Source of the DNA: Oscillospiraceae bacterium
GTDB taxonomy: Bacteria; Bacillota; Clostridia; Oscillospirales; Acutalibacteraceae
Direction: 5' to 3'
Assembly (NCBI GenBank): GCA_015065885.1
Contig: SVPJ01000006.1
Coordinates: 1 to 64,000, forward strand
Length of the DNA stretch: 64,000 nt
This document shows, in pieces, positions 56,727 to 64,000 of this stretch (position 1 is its first letter; every line of letters starts with the position of its first letter). The position numbers and the translations under genes were made by a program. The notes beneath the pieces are model-generated. The model made no database searches. It was not told where the DNA came from and saw nothing but the letters and a program-made list of their open reading frames with translations.

Positions 56727-56913
56727 CCGAGGAAAATATACCACGTTTTACGTGGGGTGTCAACTACAAAGGAATGCGTTTCGCCGGCTCGGTAGAGCAA
56801 GCGGGTCAATGCCCATTGGCAAAACACATTCTTTTGTAATTATATCACAACTGTACTGCTGTCGTCAACCCTCGGTGCATCGATGCCCCGCGGAAACATG
56901 CGCGAATTCGGAC

Positions 56914-56972
56914 GGACGGGTCGGGAGACCCGTCCCTACAACGCCACCGTGGGTGTGCGGTCGGTCGTGGGA
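56914..56972. repeat. GC-rich hairpin repeat, copy 1
   Basis: ttcggacggacgggtcgggagacccgtccctacaacgccaccgtgggtgtgcgg. Confidence 0.75.
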
Positions 56973-57206
56973 AACGGGCGCGTGATGCCGGACGGCACGG
57001 TGTTGTACTTAAACGAAGACGAAAAGAGAACCCGAAAATGGTTCCAAGTCTGCGACCACACTGTGCCGTTAGAGGGAACCAAATTCGTGCTCATTCGTAG
57101 TATAGCATGCGTGAGTGATGGTGTCAAGCACGGAGGAGGGCGTTGTTCCTCAAGTTGTGGACGTCCACGATTGGAAAAGATGCGGGCGGTTTCAAAAGAT
57201 CGCGCG

Positions 57207-57275
57207 TAACGAAGAAAGATGCACCGCAAAGAACTTCCAGCAACACTGTGCCTTCGGTATTAAACGATGCATCTT
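57207..57275. repeat. 69-bp repeat, copy 2
   Basis: About 4-5 mismatches to copy 1 at 56658..56726. Confidence 0.85.
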
Positions 57276-57463
57276 TTGAGCAGAAACGCCATGTTACCAT
57301 GGCGGGTCAAAAGACCCCCAACGCAGGCAGGGCGTTTCTGTAAAAAACAGTGTACCATATTCCGCCCCCGTTGTCAACCTATTCCCAAGTTATGCCGTTT
57401 ATTACACGATCGAACTCTCCACCACAGAGGGTGTGACCGTGCCGCCGGGGGAAATCTGCGCAA

Positions 57464-57520
57464 ATTCGGACGGACGGGTCGGGAGACCCGTCCCTACAAC
57501 GCCCACCGTGGGTGTGCGGC
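57464..57520. repeat. GC-rich hairpin repeat, copy 2
   Basis: ttcggacggacgggtcgggagacccgtccctacaacgcccaccgtgggtgtgcgg. Confidence 0.75.
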
Positions 57521-57583
57521 ATCGTCGCGGGACTTGATATAATGTACGGTTTCTGCTATAATCTAATGAAAGGCGGTGACTTT

Positions 57584-58132
57584 ATGGAGAATGTTTTGTA
57601 TGAATACCAACTGAATATTACGGACTATCTATGGAATCTTATTCCCCTTTTTGTTGGTGTAGGGTTTCTGTACAACTCGATACTTACAATGAAGGCGGGG
57701 GATAGAGAAAAAGGTTGGGAGGGTTTCATTACTTCCTTTTTCAAGATTGCCGGGTTTGTTGTGGCACCGATAGGGGTCGGGATATTTCTTTTGTCAACCA
57801 TTGGTATGTCTGCAGAACATAAAGAATACAAAGAAAAACTCGCTAATAATGATGTTTTTATTGTAGAGGGATATGTGGAAAATTTCCACCCTATGCCATA
57901 CGAAGGGCACGATACCGAGCGTTTCGAAATCAATGGGATACATTTTGAGTATTCGGATTATTATATAACAAATGGATATCACAAATCGGCATCGCATGGT
58001 GGTGTCGTTAAGAAAAACGGTCAGTATCTCAAAGTGAAGTACGTTGTGGAAGAATTAGAAGGAGAACACGAAAACATCATCTTATACATAGCAGAAATAA
58101 CAGACCGGTCAGGCAACGCTTGCGATTCTTAA
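57584..58132 (+). CDS. Hypothetical two-TM membrane protein
   Basis: 182 aa from MENVLYEYQ; two hydrophobic segments then a soluble domain; lower GC than surrounding genes; RBS-like aaaggcggtgac. Confidence 0.65.
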   Translation: MENVLYEYQLNITDYLWNLIPLFVGVGFLYNSILTMKAGDREKGWEGFITSFFKIAGFVVAPIGVGIFLLSTIGMSAEHKEYKEKLANNDVFIVEGYVENFHPMPYEGHDTERFEINGIHFEYSDYYITNGYHKSASHGGVVKKNGQYLKVKYVVEELEGEHENIILYIAEITDRSGNACDS

Positions 58133-58288
58133 CAAAAACCGTGGTGTAAAAAAAGAGGAGAAATTCTCTGCCGATTCAAGAGTGGTGGTTGGTGCCTTTT
58201 TCGTGGAACGGACGCGCGATGCACGCCCCTACCGCACGGCGGCGGTTGTGCGTCGTGCAACAAAAAAACACGGATTTTCATTTTTTAC

Positions 58289-58317
58289 TTGCAATGCGCT
58301 GCTTCTTTTGTTATAAT
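58289..58317 (+). promoter_or_regulatory. Candidate promoter of the TAXI-TRAP operon
   Basis: TTGCAA - 17 nt - TATAAT. Confidence 0.65.
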
Positions 58318-58357
58318 GTATACTAACGCAATCTTTATTTTGAGGAGGACTATACCT

Positions 58358-59314
58358 ATGAAACGCATTTTCTCTGTTTTGTTAGTGCTGGCGATGGTGT
58401 TCTCGCTGGCAGCGTGCAGCGGCGGCACCACCATGACGATGGGTACCGGCAGCCCGACGGGTACCTACTACGCTTACGGCGGTATCGTCGGTCAGTACAT
58501 CACCAACAACGCGGGCATTAAGGTGAACGCGGTCTCCACCGGCGGCTCCAAGGACAACATCCAGGGCATCGATGCGGGCGACTATCAGCTTGGTACGGTG
58601 CAGTCGGACGTTATGCACTACGCATGGAACGGCACCCGCTCCTTCGAGAAGGACGGCAAGATCGAGACCTTCCGCACGGTGGCGGGTCTGTACGCGGAAG
58701 CGGTGCAGCTCATCACGGTCAACCCTGAAATTCAGTCGGTTGCCGACCTGAAGGACAAAAAGGTCTCCATCGGCGCTCCCGGCTCGGGTGTGTACTTCAA
58801 TGCGATGGACGTGCTCGCGGCAGCGGGTCTTTCCGAAAACGACGTGAAACCTCAGTATCAGAACTTTGACGAGAGTGCGGACGCGCTGAAGGACGGCAAG
58901 ATCGATGCGGCGTTCATCGTGGCAGGCGCGCCCACTCCCGCGATCACCGAGCTTTGCATGACCAACGCGAATACCCGCCTGGTGCCGATCGACGGTGCGA
59001 TCGCGGAAAAACTGATGAAGGACAACACCTTCTACTCGGTGTACAAGATTCCCGCCAACACCTACAAAAATCAGGCTGCCGACGTGACCACCGTCACTGT
59101 GAAGGCGACCCTGATCGTGAGCGCGGACGCGGATGAAGAGGCGGTATACAAACTGACGGCCGCCATCTTTGACAATATCGAAGCCATTTCCAAAGAACAC
59201 GCCAAAGGCGCGGAGCTGAGCCTCAAGAACGCGACCGAAGGTTTGACCGTCCCGTTCCATGCGGGTGCGGCGAAGTACTTCAAGGAAAAGGGCATTGATG
59301 TGAACGCGGGTTAA
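58358..59314 (+). CDS. TAXI-family TRAP transporter solute-binding lipoprotein
   Basis: Lipobox LAACSGG; TGSPTGTYYAYGGIVGQYI; GAPGSGVYFNAMDVLAAAGL. Confidence 0.93.
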   Translation: MKRIFSVLLVLAMVFSLAACSGGTTMTMGTGSPTGTYYAYGGIVGQYITNNAGIKVNAVSTGGSKDNIQGIDAGDYQLGTVQSDVMHYAWNGTRSFEKDGKIETFRTVAGLYAEAVQLITVNPEIQSVADLKDKKVSIGAPGSGVYFNAMDVLAAAGLSENDVKPQYQNFDESADALKDGKIDAAFIVAGAPTPAITELCMTNANTRLVPIDGAIAEKLMKDNTFYSVYKIPANTYKNQAADVTTVTVKATLIVSADADEEAVYKLTAAIFDNIEAISKEHAKGAELSLKNATEGLTVPFHAGAAKYFKEKGIDVNAG

Positions 59315-59333
59315 TTTCCAAAGCAACTTCGGA

Positions 59334-59382
59334 CGGTCTGACAACTGCGGCCTATTCCGTCGCAGTTGTCAGACCGTTTTTT
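59334..59382 (+). terminator. Hairpin terminator between TAXI binding protein and permease
   Basis: CGGTCTGACAACTGCG-gcctattccgt-CGCAGTTGTCAGACCG-TTTTTT. Confidence 0.8.
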
Positions 59383-59400
59383 ACGGAAAGGTGTGAGTTT

Positions 59401-61356
59401 GTGCTTTTCTCAAAAAAGAAAACGGCCGTGCCCGAAGCGCCGATGGATCTGGACGCGGTCATGAAAAAATTTGACCGCGAATCCAACACGCGCGTGTGGG
59501 AAGGCAAAGCCCGTTGGGTCGTGAACAGCATTTTGGCGGTGTTTTCGCTGTTTTGCATTTACGTGACCTTCTTTGCCACGTGGCTGGACGTGGTGCGACT
59601 GTCCAGTTTTGTGGGGTGCATCATGCTGATCGGTTTTCTCGTGTATCCCGCGAAGAAGGGGATACAAAAAGCGAACAGTATGCCGTGGTACGACGTGGTG
59701 CTGATGGTGATCGGCTCGTCCTCCTTCTTCTACTACACGGTGGACGCGGTGAACATCATTCAGCAGGGCAACAAGTTTGAGTGGTATCAGATCCTGATCG
59801 GTGCGATCGGTATTCTTTGTCTGCTCGAACTCTGCCGCCGTTGCGTAGGTATTCCGATCATCGTGGTGGCGGTCGCCTTTATCGTGTACGCCATCTTCTG
59901 GGGACTCAGTAACCCCGACATTCTGCGGCGTGTGGAAGGCCTGGTGGGTAAACTGTTTTACACCACCACTTCGGGCATCCTTTCGGTGCCGGTGAACACC
60001 TGCTCGAAGTACATTGCCATCTTCATCATCTTCGGTGCGTTTCTGGAGCGCACGGGCATTGCGGATTTCTTTATTAAGATCTCCAATGCGGTGGTCGGCG
60101 GCTTCTCGGGCGGCCCTGCTAAAGTGGCGGTGGTCGCGAGCGCGATGGAAGGTATGGTTTCGGGCTCGTCGGTCGCGAATACGGTCGGCTCCGGTTCGGT
60201 CACCATTCCGCTGATGAAGCGGACGGGCTACAAGCCCGAATTTGCCGCCGCCGCCGAAGCGTCGGCGTCTACGGGCGGACAGATCATGCCGCCCATCATG
60301 GGTGCTGCTGCCTTCCTGATGGCGGAAAACATCGGCGTGCCGTACAGCAACATCGTGGTGCGCGCGATTTTGCCCGCATGCCTCTATTTCCTCGGCGTGT
60401 TTATCGCGGTGCATCTGGAAGCGAAAAAAGAGGGTTTGCGCGGTCTTACCCGCGAGGAATTGCCCTGCTTTTTGCCGCTCCTGAAGCAGGCGTACTTACT
60501 GCTTCCCTTGCTTTTGCTGATCGTGCTGGTCAGCTCCGGCTCCCGTTCCATCGCGTACGCGGCGGCGGTGGCGATCGTGGCGGCGATTGTGGTCGGCTTG
60601 TTTAACAAGGAAAACCGCATTACCCCGAAGCGCATCTGGGAAGCGCTTGCGGCGGGCGGACAAGGCATGGTCACCGTGGCGGTGGCGTGCGGCGTGGCGG
60701 GTATCATTGCGGGTACCATCACCATGACGGGTCTTGCCACCATGCTGATCAACGGTATTTTGACGTTGGCGGGCGACAAGGTCATCATTGCCTTGTTCCT
60801 TACGATGCTCACCTGCATCGTGCTTGGCATGGGTGTGCCCACCACCGCAAACTATTGCATTATGGCGGCGACCTGCGCTCCCATCCTCATCAAGATGGGG
60901 GTGCCGGATCTCGCGGCACACTTCTTCGTGTTCTATTTCGGTATTGTTGCCGACTTGACTCCTCCCGTGGCGCTGGCGGCGTATGCAGGCGCGGCGATCG
61001 CGCAGGCAAACCCGATGAAGACGGCGTTCACCGCAACGAAACTTGCCATCGGCGCATTTATCGTGCCGTACGTGTTTGCGCTGAATCCCGCTATGTTGTT
61101 TATTGATACGACGGCGTGGGAAGTGGTGCTGATCTGCATCACCTCGTGCGTCGGCATATTCGGTGTGTCAGCGGCACTGGAAGGATACTTCCTCAAAACG
61201 ATGGCGTGGTATGAGCGCCTGCTCAGCGCGGCAGGCGGTCTGTTGCTGATCTATCCCGGTCTCGTCACCGACGTCGTCGGTTTGGCACTGGTGGCAACGG
61301 TGCTGACGATCCAGTTGCTCAAAGGTAAGAATACCAAAACGGCGTTGCCTGCATAA
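59401..61356 (+). CDS. Fused TRAP transporter permease (DctQM-type, TAXI-associated)
   Basis: 651 aa polytopic; GGFSGGPAKVAVVASAMEGMVSGSSVANTVGSGSVTIPLMKRTGY; GQIMPPIMGAAAFLMAE. Confidence 0.93.
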   Translation: MLFSKKKTAVPEAPMDLDAVMKKFDRESNTRVWEGKARWVVNSILAVFSLFCIYVTFFATWLDVVRLSSFVGCIMLIGFLVYPAKKGIQKANSMPWYDVVLMVIGSSSFFYYTVDAVNIIQQGNKFEWYQILIGAIGILCLLELCRRCVGIPIIVVAVAFIVYAIFWGLSNPDILRRVEGLVGKLFYTTTSGILSVPVNTCSKYIAIFIIFGAFLERTGIADFFIKISNAVVGGFSGGPAKVAVVASAMEGMVSGSSVANTVGSGSVTIPLMKRTGYKPEFAAAAEASASTGGQIMPPIMGAAAFLMAENIGVPYSNIVVRAILPACLYFLGVFIAVHLEAKKEGLRGLTREELPCFLPLLKQAYLLLPLLLLIVLVSSGSRSIAYAAAVAIVAAIVVGLFNKENRITPKRIWEALAAGGQGMVTVAVACGVAGIIAGTITMTGLATMLINGILTLAGDKVIIALFLTMLTCIVLGMGVPTTANYCIMAATCAPILIKMGVPDLAAHFFVFYFGIVADLTPPVALAAYAGAAIAQANPMKTAFTATKLAIGAFIVPYVFALNPAMLFIDTTAWEVVLICITSCVGIFGVSAALEGYFLKTMAWYERLLSAAGGLLLIYPGLVTDVVGLALVATVLTIQLLKGKNTKTALPA

Positions 61357-61364
61357 TGGTATCA

Positions 61365-61402
61365 AGAAAAAACCGTTCTTCGTTTTTGAAGAGCGGTTTT
61401 TT
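61365..61402 (+). terminator. Hairpin terminator/attenuator immediately upstream of the AcnX start
   Basis: AAAAAACCGTTCTTC-gttttt-GAAGAGCGGTTTTTT. Confidence 0.75.
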
Positions 61403-61404
61403 AT

Positions 61405-62694
61405 ATGGGTAAGCAGAGGATGATACTAACGGCAGAACAGCAAGCGATATTGAACGGCGAAAAAGGCGAAACGCTTGCGAAGGTGATGAAAACATTGGTG
61501 ATGTACGGCGAGGCGTTTCACGCGGAAAAACTGGTGCCCATCACCTCGAAGTACAACCATTTGGTGACCTCCTTCGGTTTGAAGGTGATGTCGCCCGTGT
61601 ACGACCTGATGCAGCAGTTGCTGGATGCAGGGGTCTGCTCCGAACAGCAATTTTCGGTAGACCCCCGTCCGCTGGATAAAAAGGTGCCGGCGAACGTCTT
61701 GCAGAATTTCGTGTTCAACAAGTTTATGTATACCAAGCAGGACTTTTATGAAGACCAGTTGACCAAACTGGGACTGATGGATAAGGACGCGTTCAGTTGC
61801 ACCTGCTATATGGACGAGATGGGCAACAAGCCGCAAAAGGGCGAGGTGCTTTCGTGGGCGGAATCCTCGGCGGTGGTGTACGCAAACTCGGTGCTGGGTG
61901 CGCGGTGCAACCGCAATTCGGGCATTATCGACATTATGGGGTCTATCGTGGGGTACGTGCCGTATTTCGGCTTGCTGACCGACGAAGGTCGCCGCGCCAC
62001 GTGGGTGGTGCGGGTCGAGACCACCAAAAAGCCCGAAGCGCAACTGCTCGGCTCGGCAATCGGTATGAAGGTGATGGAGGACGTGCCCTACGTCGTGGGA
62101 CTCGACCGTTGGCTCGGCACCGAACTTTCGGACACCGCCTGTGCGTATCTGAAGGATTTCGGTGCGGCAACCGCGTCGAACGGTGCGGTGGGCCTCTACC
62201 ACATTGAAAATCTCACCCCCGAAGCGGTGGAACAAGGCAAAGCCTTGATCGCTGAAGGTGCGCGCGAATACGTGATCGACGACGCGGAACTGGAACGCGT
62301 ACAACGGGAATATCCCGTGATGTGGAAGAATCCCAATGCCACTCCGAAACTTTGTTTCGTCGGCTGTCCGCATCTGTCGCTTCAACAGCTGAAGGACTGG
62401 ACCGATGCGGTGGAAGCGGGACTGCGTGCGAGCGGGCGCAAAACGGTGGCGATCCCCACCGTGTTCACCGCCGCGCCGCGGGTACTCGAAGCGTTTGAAA
62501 AAACGCCGTATGCGGCACGGCTGAAAGCCACGGGCGTCATCACCTCCTACATTTGTCCGCTGATGTATATGAACAATCCCTTGTGCAAGACCATGCCGGT
62601 CATCACCTCCTCCAACAAACTGCGCACCTACACCAGTGCGCGGTACTACACCGACGAGCAGATCCTGCACGCCATTACGAAGGAGGGGAAATAA
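61405..62694 (+). CDS. Aconitase X catalytic (large) subunit (DUF521)
   Basis: LVPITSKYNHLVTSFG; SVLGARCNRNSGIIDIMGSIVGYVPYFGLL; C-terminal YICPLMYMNNP; start could also be ATG at 61420. Confidence 0.88.
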   Translation: MGKQRMILTAEQQAILNGEKGETLAKVMKTLVMYGEAFHAEKLVPITSKYNHLVTSFGLKVMSPVYDLMQQLLDAGVCSEQQFSVDPRPLDKKVPANVLQNFVFNKFMYTKQDFYEDQLTKLGLMDKDAFSCTCYMDEMGNKPQKGEVLSWAESSAVVYANSVLGARCNRNSGIIDIMGSIVGYVPYFGLLTDEGRRATWVVRVETTKKPEAQLLGSAIGMKVMEDVPYVVGLDRWLGTELSDTACAYLKDFGAATASNGAVGLYHIENLTPEAVEQGKALIAEGAREYVIDDAELERVQREYPVMWKNPNATPKLCFVGCPHLSLQQLKDWTDAVEAGLRASGRKTVAIPTVFTAAPRVLEAFEKTPYAARLKATGVITSYICPLMYMNNPLCKTMPVITSSNKLRTYTSARYYTDEQILHAITKEGK

Positions 62695-62695
62695 G

Positions 62696-63139
62696 ATGAA
62701 ACAGTTTCAAGGTCGTGTGATCACCCCCGGTGAGGTGACCGCGCCCGCGGTGGTGACCACCGAAGGATTCAACACGCTGGCTTCGTTGCAAATGGCGTTG
62801 CAGTTCGGGGATAAAGAAGCGAAATGCGGCGATCAAAACAACAAAGAGTTGCACGGCAAACCGCTGTGCGGGCGGGCGCTCTGCCTGCCGCAGACCATCG
62901 GCTCCACCACGGGCGGGTTGGTGCTCTACTGTGCTTGCGCCATGGGCAGAAACCCCGCGTGTATGCTGTTTGCCAATCCCATTGATTCGTTGGCGGCGGC
63001 CGGCGCGGTGCTTGCGGACGTGTGGGTGGACGGCGTGGCTATGCCGGTTGTGGATTCGCTGGGCGAAGAATTTTTGCAGTATGTGAAAGACGGTATGACC
63101 GTGACGGTGAAGGAAAACGGTGTCGTCGAAGTTGAATAA
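62696..63139 (+). CDS. Aconitase X swivel (small) subunit (DUF126)
   Basis: FQGRVITPGEVTAPAVVTTEGFN; GRALCLPQTIGSTTGGLVLY; FANPIDSLAAAGAVLADVW; follows the large subunit. Confidence 0.9.
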   Translation: MKQFQGRVITPGEVTAPAVVTTEGFNTLASLQMALQFGDKEAKCGDQNNKELHGKPLCGRALCLPQTIGSTTGGLVLYCACAMGRNPACMLFANPIDSLAAAGAVLADVWVDGVAMPVVDSLGEEFLQYVKDGMTVTVKENGVVEVE

Positions 63140-63227
63140 CGGTGAGGGGCGGTTGCTTTGCGCAGCCGCCCCTCTTGTCAAATGCTGAGATACGTGGTAT
63201 ACTGTGAAACGAAATGAGGTGTAAATT

Positions 63228-64000
63228 ATGAGTGTTGCAAAGTATCCGTGGAACGGGCGCGGGCTGTGCCTGTTTGCCCCCCTGCCCGATGAAGTCGATA
63301 TCTTCTGCCGCTATGTGGAAGAGGAACTGACGGCCGATAAGATCGATACCCTCGTATTGATTATCCGTTATAATTACGAATTCCAAAGCCATCCCGAATG
63401 CCGCGGTGAGCATCCGCTCTCCCGTGCGGACGTGGAAAAGATGGTGGCGACCTGCCGCCGCTGCGGCATCGAATTGATTCCCGACATGAACCTGCTCGGT
63501 CATCAAACGGTGCAGGATACCCATCGTCCCGACGGCCTTTTGAAAGGACACCCCGAATTTTCCGAAACGCCGGTCGACCAGGAGCCGGAATACTGCTACA
63601 GCATTTGTTCCACCAACGATCAGGCGTTCGAAGTGGTGTGTGACTTGATGGAGGAAGTAATGGATGCGTTTGATGCGCATTATATGCACGTCGGTATGGA
63701 CGAGGTGTTTTATATCGGCGATTGCGATCGTTGCAAAGCCACGGGCAAAGATAACGGCGAACTGTTTGCCGATTGGTGCAACCGTTTGGCGGCACGCATC
63801 AAGGCGAAGGGCGCGATCCCGATGATGTGGGGTGACCGTCTGCTCAATTCTTCCGATTTCGGCTACGGTCCGTGGGACGCCAGCCAAAACGGCACCTGGA
63901 CGGCATTGCCGCTGTTGGATAAGGATTATATTATTACCGACTGGCACTATCACAACTGGCCGCACTTCCGCTCGGTGGAGGTGTTTGCCGAAGCGGGGCT
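63228..64000 (+). CDS. GH20-like (beta-hexosaminidase superfamily) protein, truncated by window end
   Basis: Open frame from ATG 63228 (MSVAKYPWNGRGLCLFAPLPDEVDIF...) without a stop; GIELIPDMNLLGH; MHVGMDEVFYIGDCDRCK; MMWGDRLL. Confidence 0.7.
   Translation, partial: MSVAKYPWNGRGLCLFAPLPDEVDIFCRYVEEELTADKIDTLVLIIRYNYEFQSHPECRGEHPLSRADVEKMVATCRRCGIELIPDMNLLGHQTVQDTHRPDGLLKGHPEFSETPVDQEPEYCYSICSTNDQAFEVVCDLMEEVMDAFDAHYMHVGMDEVFYIGDCDRCKATGKDNGELFADWCNRLAARIKAKGAIPMMWGDRLLNSSDFGYGPWDASQNGTWTALPLLDKDYIITDWHYHNWPHFRSVEVFAEAG

Overview
This 64 kb window is a gene-dense, moderately high-GC chromosomal segment. Gene content and order fit a Clostridia/Oscillospirales-type Gram-positive bacterium (inference). 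From left to right: rmlD-like, tatD and metG (minus strand); a dockerin-bearing sialate O-acetylesterase-like protein; a division/cell-wall (dcw) cluster (mraZ, rsmH, ftsL-like, PASTA-PBP, murE, mraY, ftsW, murG, murA, ftsQ, ftsZ); ruvCAB; glmM; ecfA1-ecfA2-ecfT-truA; two CvpA-like genes; pgsA-like; a ClpE-like ATPase; an XRE regulator divergent from a BspA-type LRR protein with a dockerin; a minus-strand operon iscS-like / class B sortase / thiI / CinA-sortase-SpoIID fusion / flavin reductase; a BofC-C-like gene; PBP1A; a cyclase; groES-groEL with a CIRCE element; an SSS symporter / iorA / iorB / phenylacetate-CoA ligase / ACT operon; tRNA-Arg(CCG) next to a repeat-rich island; a TAXI-TRAP transporter plus aconitase X (two subunits); and a GH20-like gene cut by the window end. 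The most unusual locus is the 1126-aa ORF at 37450..40830. It joins a CinA-like module, one TM helix, a sortase-B-like domain whose catalytic His and Cys positions are apparently Asn and Asp, a long Thr-rich linker, and a SpoIID/LytB domain. It sits in the same operon as an apparently intact class B sortase that carries its own repetitive Thr-rich tail. Other notable items are poly-Thr tails on FtsQ and PBP1A, a short and atypical FtsZ C-terminus, a 155-nt murA/ftsQ overlap, a TIR-bounded intergenic element upstream of mraZ, candidate MraZ boxes, and partial direct and inverted copies of the tRNA-Arg 3' end. All family calls come from reading motifs in the translations; no database searches were run.
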